This document shows, one piece after another, positions 15,827 to 23,226 of a stretch of DNA of 52,176 nt. Origin of the DNA: Halieaceae bacterium (GTDB lineage: Bacteria > Pseudomonadota > Gammaproteobacteria > Pseudomonadales > Halieaceae); contig JANQLM010000120.1 of NCBI GenBank assembly GCA_028280635.1, positions 1 through 52,176 of the forward strand. The letters are read 5' to 3'. The translations under genes and the position numbers were made by a program. The notes under the pieces are model-generated. The model was not told the origin of the DNA and ran no database searches. It was given only the letters and a program-made list of their open reading frames with translations. Within the stretch, counting starts at the first letter, position 1; each line of letters begins with the position of its first letter.

Positions 15827-16585
15827 TTACAGCTGGACGCGCTTGGTAAAGCCGCCGTCCACCACCAGGTTCACACCGGTGACCCAGCTGGCAGCGGGGC
15901 TGGCCAGGAATGCCACTGCATTGGCGACTTCCTCGGCGGAACCCATGCGGCCCATGGGCTGGCCGGCCAGGGTGCTGTTGTAGATGTCGGCCATATTGTT
16001 CTTGATGAAGTCCCAGGCACCGCCCTCGATAAAGATGGGGCCGGGGGAGACCGCGTTTACGCGGACCCCGGAACCCGCCAGTGCCTGCGCGAGGCCCTGG
16101 GAATGAACAATCAGCGCCGCCTTCATGGCGTTGTAGGTTTGCGGGCCCAGGAAGTCTTCCACCGCCGCGGTCGTGGCAATTACCACAATGCTGCCGGCGC
16201 CGGATGCCTGCAGCGAAGGCATGGCCGCCTCGATGGCGTTGGTGGTGCCCAGGACGTCGACTTCCAGGTTGGCGCGCCAGCCGTTTTCATCCATCTGGCC
16301 ACCGCCGGCGCTGACGTTCGGTACCAGGATGTCGATACCGCCCAGTTCTTCGGCGGCGCTGGCGATCCAGCCCTGCAGGGCGGCTTTGTCCGCCACATCC
16401 ACGGCGCTGCCGATGGCCTTGCCGGATTGCGACAGTTCGGCCACCGCGGCGTCGACTTCTTCACCGTTGCGAGCGCAGATGGCGACATCGGCGCCCTCTG
16501 AAATCATGAGGTTGGCAATGGCGCGGCCAATGCCCTTGGAGCCGCCGGTGATGACGACTTTCTTGCCCTTGAGTCCGAGATCCAT
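15827..16585 (-). CDS. Short-chain dehydrogenase/reductase
   Basis: 252 residues from the ATG at 16585, chosen because AAGGAAGG lies just upstream and the SDR fold begins at once (KKVVITGGSKGIGRAIAN). The frame stays open upstream to 17674, but that part is antisense to another gene and is not protein. NAD(P)-binding TGGSKGIG, NVSAGG, and catalytic YNAMK are intact. It interconverts an alcohol and a ketone. It is the first gene of the seven-gene operon, so its upstream region carries the operon promoter and the 27-bp element at 16655-16681. Confidence 0.95.
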   Translation of the reverse strand: MDLGLKGKKVVITGGSKGIGRAIANLMISEGADVAICARNGEEVDAAVAELSQSGKAIGSAVDVADKAALQGWIASAAEELGGIDILVPNVSAGGGQMDENGWRANLEVDVLGTTNAIEAAMPSLQASGAGSIVVIATTAAVEDFLGPQTYNAMKAALIVHSQGLAQALAGSGVRVNAVSPGPIFIEGGAWDFIKNNMADIYNSTLAGQPMGRMGSAEEVANAVAFLASPAASWVTGVNLVVDGGFTKRVQL

Positions 16586-16654
16586 GATGCCTTCCTTATT
16601 TAGTTTTATGTGGAATTTGAGCAGGTTAGAAAAGGTAGCAGAGCACCCTGTAAA

Positions 16655-16681
16655 AAACAAACAGAATTGACTGTATTTTTT
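16655..16681. promoter_or_regulatory. 27-bp element shared with the P450 promoter
   Basis: Read on the minus strand it begins AAAAAATACAGTCAAT, continues TCTG and ends TTTGTTT. It matches 23154-23180 at 25 of 27 positions. It ends 70 bp before the SDR start codon and contains ACAG and CTGT in inverted order 6 bp apart. Probably a regulator binding site for the Rieske operon, and perhaps for the divergent ThuA-like gene at 16805. Confidence 0.7.
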
Positions 16682-16695
16682 TTCTGGGCTAGCTT

Positions 16696-16790
16696 GGCCC
16701 CAAAAAAAGGGGTCAGAGCCCTTTTTCCCAGACACCTTCGGGGCTGATGTCCCCGCCGCTGAAAAAGGGCTCTGATCCCTTTTTGGGCCC
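16696..16790. repeat. Palindromic repeat with GGGGTCAGAGCCC arms, copy 1
   Basis: Arm 16696-16727 (GGCCCC, A7, GGGGTCAGAGCCC, T5, C) pairs with arm 16761-16790 around a 33-nt loop. A second element with the same arms but an unrelated loop lies at 43680-43763. It ends 14 bp before the ThuA-like start at 16805. The pattern resembles REP-type elements mobilised by REP-associated tyrosine transposases; no transposase gene is in the window. Confidence 0.85.
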
Positions 16791-16804
16791 CGTCGGGAGC
16801 CGCC

Positions 16805-17623
16805 ATGAGCATCATCAACTACAGTGCTGCCAACAGGCTGCTGGTCGCCGCCCGCGGCCACCCCTACGAACGCGATGCCTTTGCGACCCTGTTCGAGAGT
16901 CTCGAGGATTTCGCCTGGTCGCTGGTGGAGCAGCCGCTGGCGGCGGACCTGCTCACACCCGCCCTGTGCGAGCGGGTGAACGCCTGCGTTTTTTACGACA
17001 TGCCGGGCGTCGACTTCACCCATGGCGCGGCCCCGGTCCCCCCGGAGCCCGCGTTCCAGGAGGCTTTCCTGGCCATGCTGGAGGCGGGCATGGGCTGCGT
17101 GTTCATGCACCACAGCATCGCCGCCTGGCCGGCCTGGCCGCGGTACGCCGAGATTGTCGGTGGCCGTTTCCACTACCGGCCCGCCACCCTGCGGGGGCAG
17201 GACTGGCCGGACTCCGGCTATCGGCACAAGGTGGACCACGAGATCAGTGTGCTGCTCGAGCACCCGGTGACCGAGGGCCTGCCCGAGCGTTTCCGCATGA
17301 CAGATGAGCTCTACCTGTGCCCGGTATTCGAAGACGACGTCATTCCCCTGCTGGGCAGTGACTACCCGTTCAAGGATGAGAATTTTTATTCCGCCAGCCT
17401 GGCGGTGGCGGGCGAAATGTACAGCCGCGAGGGCTGGCGGCATCCCGCCGGCTCCCACCTGGTCGGCTGGGTAAAACGCTTCGGGAACAGCCCTATTGTC
17501 TATATCCAGGGCGGAGACGACCCCGAGGCCTACGCCAATCCCCAGTTCCAGCGCCTGGTGCACAACGCCGTACGCTGGGTGGCCGGCCCGGAGGCGCATG
17601 CCTGGGCGCGTGAGGCGCCGTAG
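16805..17623 (+). CDS. ThuA-like domain protein (2), divergent from the Rieske operon
   Basis: 272 residues, start ATG 16805 with GGGAG 6 bp upstream. The ThuA-like fold is inferred from GMGCVFMHHSIAAW (about residues 94-107), LLEHPVTEGLP, and PIVYIQGGDDPEAYAN near the end. In the last motif the family's usual LGH is replaced by QGGD, and overall similarity to the protein encoded at 15035-15811 is low. Together these suggest a diverged role. It shares the intergenic region that holds the 27-bp element, with a palindromic repeat directly before its start, so its leader RNA could fold. Function unknown; likely the same pathway as the operon. Confidence 0.82.
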   Translation: MSIINYSAANRLLVAARGHPYERDAFATLFESLEDFAWSLVEQPLAADLLTPALCERVNACVFYDMPGVDFTHGAAPVPPEPAFQEAFLAMLEAGMGCVFMHHSIAAWPAWPRYAEIVGGRFHYRPATLRGQDWPDSGYRHKVDHEISVLLEHPVTEGLPERFRMTDELYLCPVFEDDVIPLLGSDYPFKDENFYSASLAVAGEMYSREGWRHPAGSHLVGWVKRFGNSPIVYIQGGDDPEAYANPQFQRLVHNAVRWVAGPEAHAWAREAP

Positions 17624-17786
17624 TCGGCACGTTGGGCGGCGAAAACAGGCCTGTATCTGCAGTAATATTGCCACCGTAGTCTCGATACCGGCGCCGCTCC
17701 AGGCAGGGGCCTCGTGAGGCCGCAGGAATGCTGCCAGGCCGCCTGGCGCTCAGAACAGGCGCATCGCCCTCACCAGGGTTTAGACA

Positions 17787-18332
17787 ATGGACCACAGCGA
17801 ACGTGAACACTACGACGTTCAGGAGACCCTGCGTGATGGACGGGCCCTGAACCTGCGCGCCATCCGGCCATCGGACAAGGCCAGTCTGCAGGAGGGAATG
17901 CAGAGGCTCACCCGGGACGATATCTATAAACGCTTCCACGGCGCCAAGGATCACCTGTCTGAACGTGAGCTGCGTTACTTCACCGAGGTCGACTTTGACA
18001 GCCATGTGGCGCTGATCGGCGAAGTGCAGGTAGACGGCCAGCCACTACCCGTTGCGGTGGCCAGGTACGTCATTGTGGAGCGCACCCCGCGCCTGGTGGC
18101 CGAAGTAGCGTTCACGGTGGCGAACGATTTTCAGCGACTGGGCATCGCCACATTGATGCTCAAACATCTGGTCATCATCGCGAGGGACGAGGGCATTCAG
18201 GAGTTCCAGGCGCTGGTCCTGAAGTTCAACAAGTCGATGCTCGATGTGTTTGATCGCTGTGGCCTGCCCCGCAAGACCGGCCGAAGCGGTGAAGTGCTGG
18301 ACATCCATTTCATGCTGGACGCCCGGGAATAG
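17787..18332 (+). CDS. GNAT acetyltransferase resembling the Pat/PatZ acetyltransferase domain
   Basis: 181 residues. Opening LRDGRALNLRAIRPSDKASL and RLTRDDIYKRFHG are like the GNAT domain of Pat-type lysine acetyltransferases; the acetyl-CoA loop is FQRLGIATLMLKHL (about residues 112-125). Full Pat/PatZ proteins carry an acyl-CoA synthetase-like domain before this one; here it is absent, as in small Pat homologues. Such enzymes acetylate Acs and other acyl-CoA synthetases at the catalytic lysine. An acs gene lies at 30626-32590, so control of acetate activation is possible but not shown. Other substrates cannot be excluded. Confidence 0.8.
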   Translation: MDHSEREHYDVQETLRDGRALNLRAIRPSDKASLQEGMQRLTRDDIYKRFHGAKDHLSERELRYFTEVDFDSHVALIGEVQVDGQPLPVAVARYVIVERTPRLVAEVAFTVANDFQRLGIATLMLKHLVIIARDEGIQEFQALVLKFNKSMLDVFDRCGLPRKTGRSGEVLDIHFMLDARE

Positions 18333-18363
18333 GGCGCGTGGCCAGGTTTAGTACCAGTTGCCC

Positions 18364-19341
18364 TCACACAATCCGGGGCGTCTCTCCCGCCAGCACCTGC
18401 TGAAACATATCGGTATCCATATTGCCGCCGCAGAGGATGACAGCGGCGCGTTTGCCCCGCATGCGCTCGCGCTCCTGCATCAGCGCCGCCAGCGGCGCCG
18501 CGCCGGCACCTTCAGCGGCATTGTGGGTGTCGCTGAAGTAGACCCGGATAGCTTCGGCAATCTCGTCGTCGCTGACCGCCACGATGCGCGACGCCCCCGC
18601 AGAGTAGATCTCCAGGGCCTCGGTGACCGGCACCCGCACCGCGATGCCATCGGCGAAGGTATTGGCGCTCTCGGTTTCCACCGGGTGACCTGACTCCACG
18701 GACAGTTTGGCGGCCATGGCCTCGGTGGAGACCACACCGATAACCTCGGTGTCCAGGCCCAGGGCGTCTCGCGCCGTGATCACGCTGCAAATGCCCGAGC
18801 CGCAGCCGATGGGCACGTAGACCGCGTCCAGCGGCGGCGCGGCGCGGAACAGCTCCAGCGCATAGCTCGCCACACCGCGCACCAACTGTCGGTGAAACGG
18901 TGGCACCACGAACAGGTTTTCCGCCTCGGCCTGGCGACCGGCCTCCTCGCGGGCGGCGTCAAAGTCGTCACCGAACTCCACCAGTTCCGCGCCAAAGGCG
19001 CGCATGGCGAGGTTCTTCTCAACGGAATTGCCGCGCGGGACCAGGATGCGCGCCCGCAGGCCGCGCGCGGTGGCGGCGCGCGCCTGGCTCTGGCCGTGGT
19101 TGCCGCGGGTGGCGGTGATAATCCCGGCGCAATCGGGCTGCTCGCGGCACAGCCAGTCCACCAGGGTGATACCGCCGCGCACCTTGAAGGCGCCGGTGGG
19201 GGTGTGGTTTTCGTGTTTGACCCAGACTTCCAGGCCCAGCCGCTCCGACAGCAGCGGCCAGGCATACTGGGGGGTGGGTAACAGGTGTTGGTAGACCAGT
19301 TGCGCGGCCGTTTCGAGTTCTTCGAGGCTGAACAGGCTCAT
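18364..19341 (-). CDS. Threonine/serine dehydratase-like PLP enzyme
   Basis: 325 residues, the catalytic-domain-only form without a regulatory ACT domain. The PLP lysine is Lys53 in TPTGAFKVRGG; the phosphate-binding glycine loop is IGCGSGICS (about residues 176-184) and the late SerGly-type segment is ILCGGNMDTD. It should deaminate threonine or serine to a 2-oxoacid, or act on a related hydroxy-amino acid. The family also includes serine racemases and 3-hydroxyaspartate dehydratases, so the exact substrate is open. It stands alone, convergent with the GNAT gene ending at 18332. Confidence 0.88.
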   Translation of the reverse strand: MSLFSLEELETAAQLVYQHLLPTPQYAWPLLSERLGLEVWVKHENHTPTGAFKVRGGITLVDWLCREQPDCAGIITATRGNHGQSQARAATARGLRARILVPRGNSVEKNLAMRAFGAELVEFGDDFDAAREEAGRQAEAENLFVVPPFHRQLVRGVASYALELFRAAPPLDAVYVPIGCGSGICSVITARDALGLDTEVIGVVSTEAMAAKLSVESGHPVETESANTFADGIAVRVPVTEALEIYSAGASRIVAVSDDEIAEAIRVYFSDTHNAAEGAGAAPLAALMQERERMRGKRAAVILCGGNMDTDMFQQVLAGETPRIV

Positions 19342-19446
19342 ATCGGTCGTTTCCCCAGGGCGAGGCGCCTGTTATAGCAGGATTGCTGGCGGTGCGGGAC
19401 CCCGGATCGGGTGTCGTTCTGCGCCGGCCTTGCTAAGCTTGCCGCC

Positions 19447-19959
19447 ATGAGCCCCCTGTTTGATACCGAACGCCTGGAACTGCGCCAACTGACGGAAGCC
19501 GATAGCGGTTTTTACCTGGCCATGCTCAGTGATCCGGACTTCAAGACCAATATCGCCGACCGCGGCGTGCGCACGGAAGAGCAGGCCCTGGCCAGCATGC
19601 GCGACCGGGTCTTCACCAGCTACGAGGTGTATGGCTTTGGTATGTGGCTGGTCAGCCGGCGCGATACCGGCGAGGCAGTGGGCATGGCAGGCCTGGTCAA
19701 GCGCGACTTTCTCGACCACGTCGACCTCGGCTACTCCTTCCTGCCCGCGGGGCGCGGTGCGGGTTACGCCACTGAGGCCGCCCGTGGGGTGATGGACTAT
19801 GCCCGGCGCCAGTATGGTTTGAGCCAGCTCGCCGCTATCACGGCGCCCCACAACCAGGCCTCCATGCGGGTACTTCAGCGCCTGGGCTTCAGCCACCTGG
19901 GCCAGGTCAGCTTCCCGGACGACGGGGATCTTTGCGAGTACTTCGAGACGTCTCTCTAG
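19447..19959 (+). CDS. GNAT N-acetyltransferase, RimJ/RimL-like
   Basis: 170 residues from ATG 19447; a GTG 12 codons upstream is less likely because the fold starts at TERLELRQLTEADSGF, the family opening. DLGYSFLPAGRGAGYATEAARGVMDYA is the acetyl-CoA site, and MRVLQRLGFSHLGQV is the usual C-terminal element. These enzymes acetylate an amino group on a protein N-terminus, an amino acid or a small molecule. The gene overlaps the Usp-like gene tail to tail by 4 bp. Confidence 0.88.
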   Translation: MSPLFDTERLELRQLTEADSGFYLAMLSDPDFKTNIADRGVRTEEQALASMRDRVFTSYEVYGFGMWLVSRRDTGEAVGMAGLVKRDFLDHVDLGYSFLPAGRGAGYATEAARGVMDYARRQYGLSQLAAITAPHNQASMRVLQRLGFSHLGQVSFPDDGDLCEYFETSL

Positions 19960-20684
19960 TGTCCGGCGGCGGCGATCACCGGGCAGTCTGCCAGGCGCAG
20001 GCAGGGCTCCAGCTCAGCGGCCTCAGCGTCCCGCGCCAGCAGTACCAGGCTGGGCCGATAGGCGGGGCCGGTCAGCAGTTCCTGCAGGGATGGCCCGCCG
20101 ATAAGCCGTCGTGTGACCCCCGGATGTTCCGCCAGCACCCGGTTCAAGGCCTCAGCGTCGAAGGCGCCGTGTACCAACAGGTCCGCGCCCTCATAGCCGG
20201 CCGCTGACAGCACGGTATCCAGCGTGGCCAGCACCGTCGCCCGGTCACCGTTCAGCAGCAGCACCCGCGGCGGACCCGGGCTCGCCAGCGGCGCGGGCTG
20301 GCCGATAACCAGCAGTTCCGCGCGGGTGTCGGCAGCGCCCAGCGCCAGGCGTTTACTGGTTCGCAGGCTGGCATAACTCCAGGGCACCGCGGCCTCCCGG
20401 GCCTTGCGCTCAAGGTCCGCGCGGTACTGCTCGGCCAGCCGGGCCATCTGCCGTTCCAGGGTACTGTCGTCGAAGTGCCTTGATGGGCCACCGGCGCGCG
20501 GGAACTCGCGGGTAAACGGCAGGCGCGCCACCGCCAGCAGGTCGGTGTCTTCGATAAACAGGCCGTGTAGTGCACGCCGCTGTGCCTTGGCCAATAGGGC
20601 GGCCAGCGCCAGCGCCGGCTCCGCCCGGGCGGCGGTATCCACAGTCACCACGATGCGCTGCTCAGTTGTCTTTTTCATGGTCAT
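19956..20684 (-). CDS. Universal-stress-protein-like protein
   Basis: 242 residues if the ATG at 20684 is used; ATG 20678 is an equal alternative, and neither has a strong ribosome site. The N-terminal Usp-type half carries IVVTVDTAARAEPALALAALLA then LHGLFIEDTDLLAVARLPFTREF, a recurrent opening in proteobacterial Usp-like proteins. The second half (from about residue 130) looks like a degenerate second Usp domain. The start overlaps the Lon-type gene by 23 bp, so translation is probably coupled. A chaperone-like or nucleotide-binding stress role is inferred from family only. Confidence 0.75.
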   Translation of the reverse strand: MTMKKTTEQRIVVTVDTAARAEPALALAALLAKAQRRALHGLFIEDTDLLAVARLPFTREFPRAGGPSRHFDDSTLERQMARLAEQYRADLERKAREAAVPWSYASLRTSKRLALGAADTRAELLVIGQPAPLASPGPPRVLLLNGDRATVLATLDTVLSAAGYEGADLLVHGAFDAEALNRVLAEHPGVTRRLIGGPSLQELLTGPAYRPSLVLLARDAEAAELEPCLRLADCPVIAAAGH

Positions 20685-23070
20685 CGCCGGAGTCTGTGTG
20701 CAGGGCCTTTTGCCGTTCCAGTAGCTGATCGAGGCTGTCACACACCGCGCGGCGGTGGCTGCCCTGTGGGTACCGTCCTTCGGCGTCGGGCTCGCCGGCA
20801 GGTAGCCCCGACAACAGGCTCATGACGTCATCCACCGTGTCCGCGGTATAAATGTGAAAGCGCCCGCCCGCCACCGCCTCGCGCACGGCCTTGCGCAGCA
20901 TCAGGTGCACGCGGTTGGCGGCCGGTATCACCACCCCCTGCCGTCCGGTCAGTCCGCGGGTCTCACAGAGCTCGAAGAAGCCCTCGATCTTCTCGTTTAC
21001 ACCGCCTATGGCCTGCACCTCCCCTAACTGGTTCATGGAGCCGGTGACCGCCAGGTCCTGGCGTAGGGGCAGGTCGGCAATGGCCGATAGCAGGCAGCAC
21101 AGCTCCACGCAGCTGGCGCTGTCGCCGTCCACCCCGCCATAACTCTGCTCAAACACCAGGCTGGCGGCCAGCGGCAGGGGCTGCTCCCTGGCGTACTCCC
21201 TGGCCAGGTAAGAAGACAGGATCAGTACACCCTTGGAGTGTATGCCGCCGCCCAGCTTTACCTCCCGCTCGATATCGATCACCTGGCCTTTGCCCAGCCG
21301 GGCGGTGGCGGTAATTCGCGAAGGCAGGCCGAAGCGCTGGGCGCCGACCGCCATCACCGACAGGCCGTTCACCTGGCCGGCGCGCTGTCCTTCGGTATCG
21401 ATCAGCTTGATGCCACGCAGGATCTGTTCGCCAAGCCGTTCGCGCAGCTGCCCGTGGCGGTGGCGCTCGCGCTCGATGGCCTGGTCGATATCCTGCCGTT
21501 CTATGCGGTCGCTGCCGCGCTGCCCGGCCCAGTGATCGGCCTCCAGCAGCAGGCGCGAGAGTTCGTCGCGATTCAGTGACAGGCGCTCCTGGTCGTCTGC
21601 CAGGCGCGAGGCGAACTCGATGGTCAGGGCTACCGCCGCCGCATCCAGCGGTTTCAATTGTTGTCGCTGCTGCAGGGAGGCGACCATGCGCGCATAGAGC
21701 AATTGCTGCTCGTCGCTGCGCTCAAACGCCGGGCTGAAGTCGGCTGCCACCTGGAAGGTTTTGCTGAACTCCGGGTCGTAGTGCTTGAGCAGGTAGTACA
21801 GCAGGGGCTCACCCAGGAGGATGACCTTCACGTCCAGGGGCATACACTCCGGCTCCAGGGAGACCGTGGTATTGAGGCTCAGGGCTTCCTGCAGCGACTC
21901 GATTTTGATTTCACCCGAGCGCAGCGCCCGCTTCAGGCCTTCCCAGGCGTAGACATGCCGCAGCAGTTTGTCGGCCTGCATGATCAGCACGCCGCCGTTG
22001 GCGCGATGCAGGGCGCCGGGCTTGATCAGGGTGAAGTCGGTGAGCAGGGTGCCCATCTGGGAGACGTATTCCACCCGCCCCACGAGGTTCTGGTAGGTGG
22101 GGTTCTCTTCGAACACGACCGGGCTGCCATCGCCGCCCTGGCGGTCCACAAGGACGTTGATCTGGAACAGCGAGTACTGCCGCGCCCGCGCGCTCACGTG
22201 TTCAATTTCCGCATCGCCGTCACCGGGCAGGAAGTCCTCGGCGTTTTCGATGGCGTGATCCTTGACGCCATGCAGGTACTCGATCACCTCGTCCTGGTCA
22301 CGGTACTTGTTCTCCAGCCAGGCGATCAGCTGCTCAACAGTGAACTGGGTGATTTCCTTGTGCAGCGCCTTGATGCGATGTGCCGCCTCGCGCTTCAGCA
22401 GCGGCAGGGTATTGAGGACGTTCTGCAGCTCCGCCTGCAGCTCACTGATCACGGCCTCCAGGGCTTGCTGCTCCTCCGGGGACAGTTTCGCAAACTGCTC
22501 GGGGGTGACCACCTCGCCGTCGCGGGTGGGCGCCAGGGTGTAGCCCATGGGCGTGCGCAGCAGCCCCACGTCCCGCTCCGCGGCGGTCTTGCCCAGCTCG
22601 CGAAACGCTGCCTCGTAACGCTCGCTGACATCGTCTTCGATTTCCTGGCGGCGCCGGCGGTATTCCTCGTCATCGAAGGAGGAGGGCAGGGCCGTCAGCA
22701 GGTCTTCGACCAACTGCTGCATGTCGGCGTTGAGCTCGCGGCCCATGCCCGCGGGAAGCTTCAACAGCCTGGGTTTCTGGGGATCGTCGAAATTGGCGAC
22801 GTAGCACCAGTCGAAGCCGTTCTGTCCGTTGTCGCTGCGGCCCGCCAGCAGGTTGTCCACCAGTTCCCGCTTGCCCAGGCCGCCCTCGCCAAGGGCAAAG
22901 ATATTGAAGCCGGGGCGGCGTATATCCATGCCGAACTCGAGGGCCTCCCGGGCCCGCTCCTGGCCGGGGCTGAGGGGCAGTGCCTCCAACTCGCCGCTGT
23001 GCTCGAACGGCAGGCTGGCGGTGTCGCAGTGACGGTAGAGAGCTGTTTCCGGGAGGGTCTGCTGGGCCAT
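20662..23070 (-). CDS. Lon-family ATP-dependent protease, YcbZ/LonC-like
   Basis: 802 residues. The N-terminal ATPase part has a P-loop-like GEGGLGKRE (about residues 60-68) in which the usual Ser/Thr after Lys is Arg, so nucleotide binding may be altered. A long helical middle section follows. The C-terminal Lon protease domain has catalytic Ser651 in DGDSAS and Lys694 in NEKIEG, 43 residues apart as in classical Lon. The family is predicted to degrade proteins in the cytoplasm. The 3' end overlaps the Usp-like gene, forming a likely two-gene stress unit. Divergent from the P450 gene. Confidence 0.9.
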   Translation of the reverse strand: MAQQTLPETALYRHCDTASLPFEHSGELEALPLSPGQERAREALEFGMDIRRPGFNIFALGEGGLGKRELVDNLLAGRSDNGQNGFDWCYVANFDDPQKPRLLKLPAGMGRELNADMQQLVEDLLTALPSSFDDEEYRRRRQEIEDDVSERYEAAFRELGKTAAERDVGLLRTPMGYTLAPTRDGEVVTPEQFAKLSPEEQQALEAVISELQAELQNVLNTLPLLKREAAHRIKALHKEITQFTVEQLIAWLENKYRDQDEVIEYLHGVKDHAIENAEDFLPGDGDAEIEHVSARARQYSLFQINVLVDRQGGDGSPVVFEENPTYQNLVGRVEYVSQMGTLLTDFTLIKPGALHRANGGVLIMQADKLLRHVYAWEGLKRALRSGEIKIESLQEALSLNTTVSLEPECMPLDVKVILLGEPLLYYLLKHYDPEFSKTFQVAADFSPAFERSDEQQLLYARMVASLQQRQQLKPLDAAAVALTIEFASRLADDQERLSLNRDELSRLLLEADHWAGQRGSDRIERQDIDQAIERERHRHGQLRERLGEQILRGIKLIDTEGQRAGQVNGLSVMAVGAQRFGLPSRITATARLGKGQVIDIEREVKLGGGIHSKGVLILSSYLAREYAREQPLPLAASLVFEQSYGGVDGDSASCVELCCLLSAIADLPLRQDLAVTGSMNQLGEVQAIGGVNEKIEGFFELCETRGLTGRQGVVIPAANRVHLMLRKAVREAVAGGRFHIYTADTVDDVMSLLSGLPAGEPDAEGRYPQGSHRRAVCDSLDQLLERQKALHTDSGDDHEKDN

Positions 23071-23153
23071 GGTCGCGCTCCTGAGGGCCTGAATCCAGCC
23101 TAGGTGCAGATGCTGCTGAGGACAATTGACACACCTCAGGGAAGGGTAAATCT

Positions 23154-23180
23154 AAAAAATACAGTCAATCCTGATTGTTT
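23154..23180. promoter_or_regulatory. 27-bp element shared with the Rieske-operon promoter
   Basis: Begins AAAAAATACAGTCAAT, continues CCTG and ends ATTGTTT; differs from the copy at 16655-16681 at two positions only. It contains the palindrome CAATC-CT-GATTG and ends 46 bp before the P450 start codon. Similarity stops sharply on both sides, as expected for a binding site and not for a recent duplication. Confidence 0.7.
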
Positions 23181-23226
23181 CTGCTAGGATTTAACTCCCA
23201 TAAAAACAGAAACGGGATCTACTGCC

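Noticed and set aside
16586-17674. Upstream extension of the SDR open frame to 615 codons
   Set aside because: It is antisense to the ThuA-like gene at 16805-17623, crosses a palindromic repeat, and lacks domain sequence. The SDR fold and its ribosome site begin at 16585.
21658-23103. 481-codon plus-strand frame opposite the Lon-like gene
   Set aside because: No motifs; the minus-strand protein has an intact protease pair.
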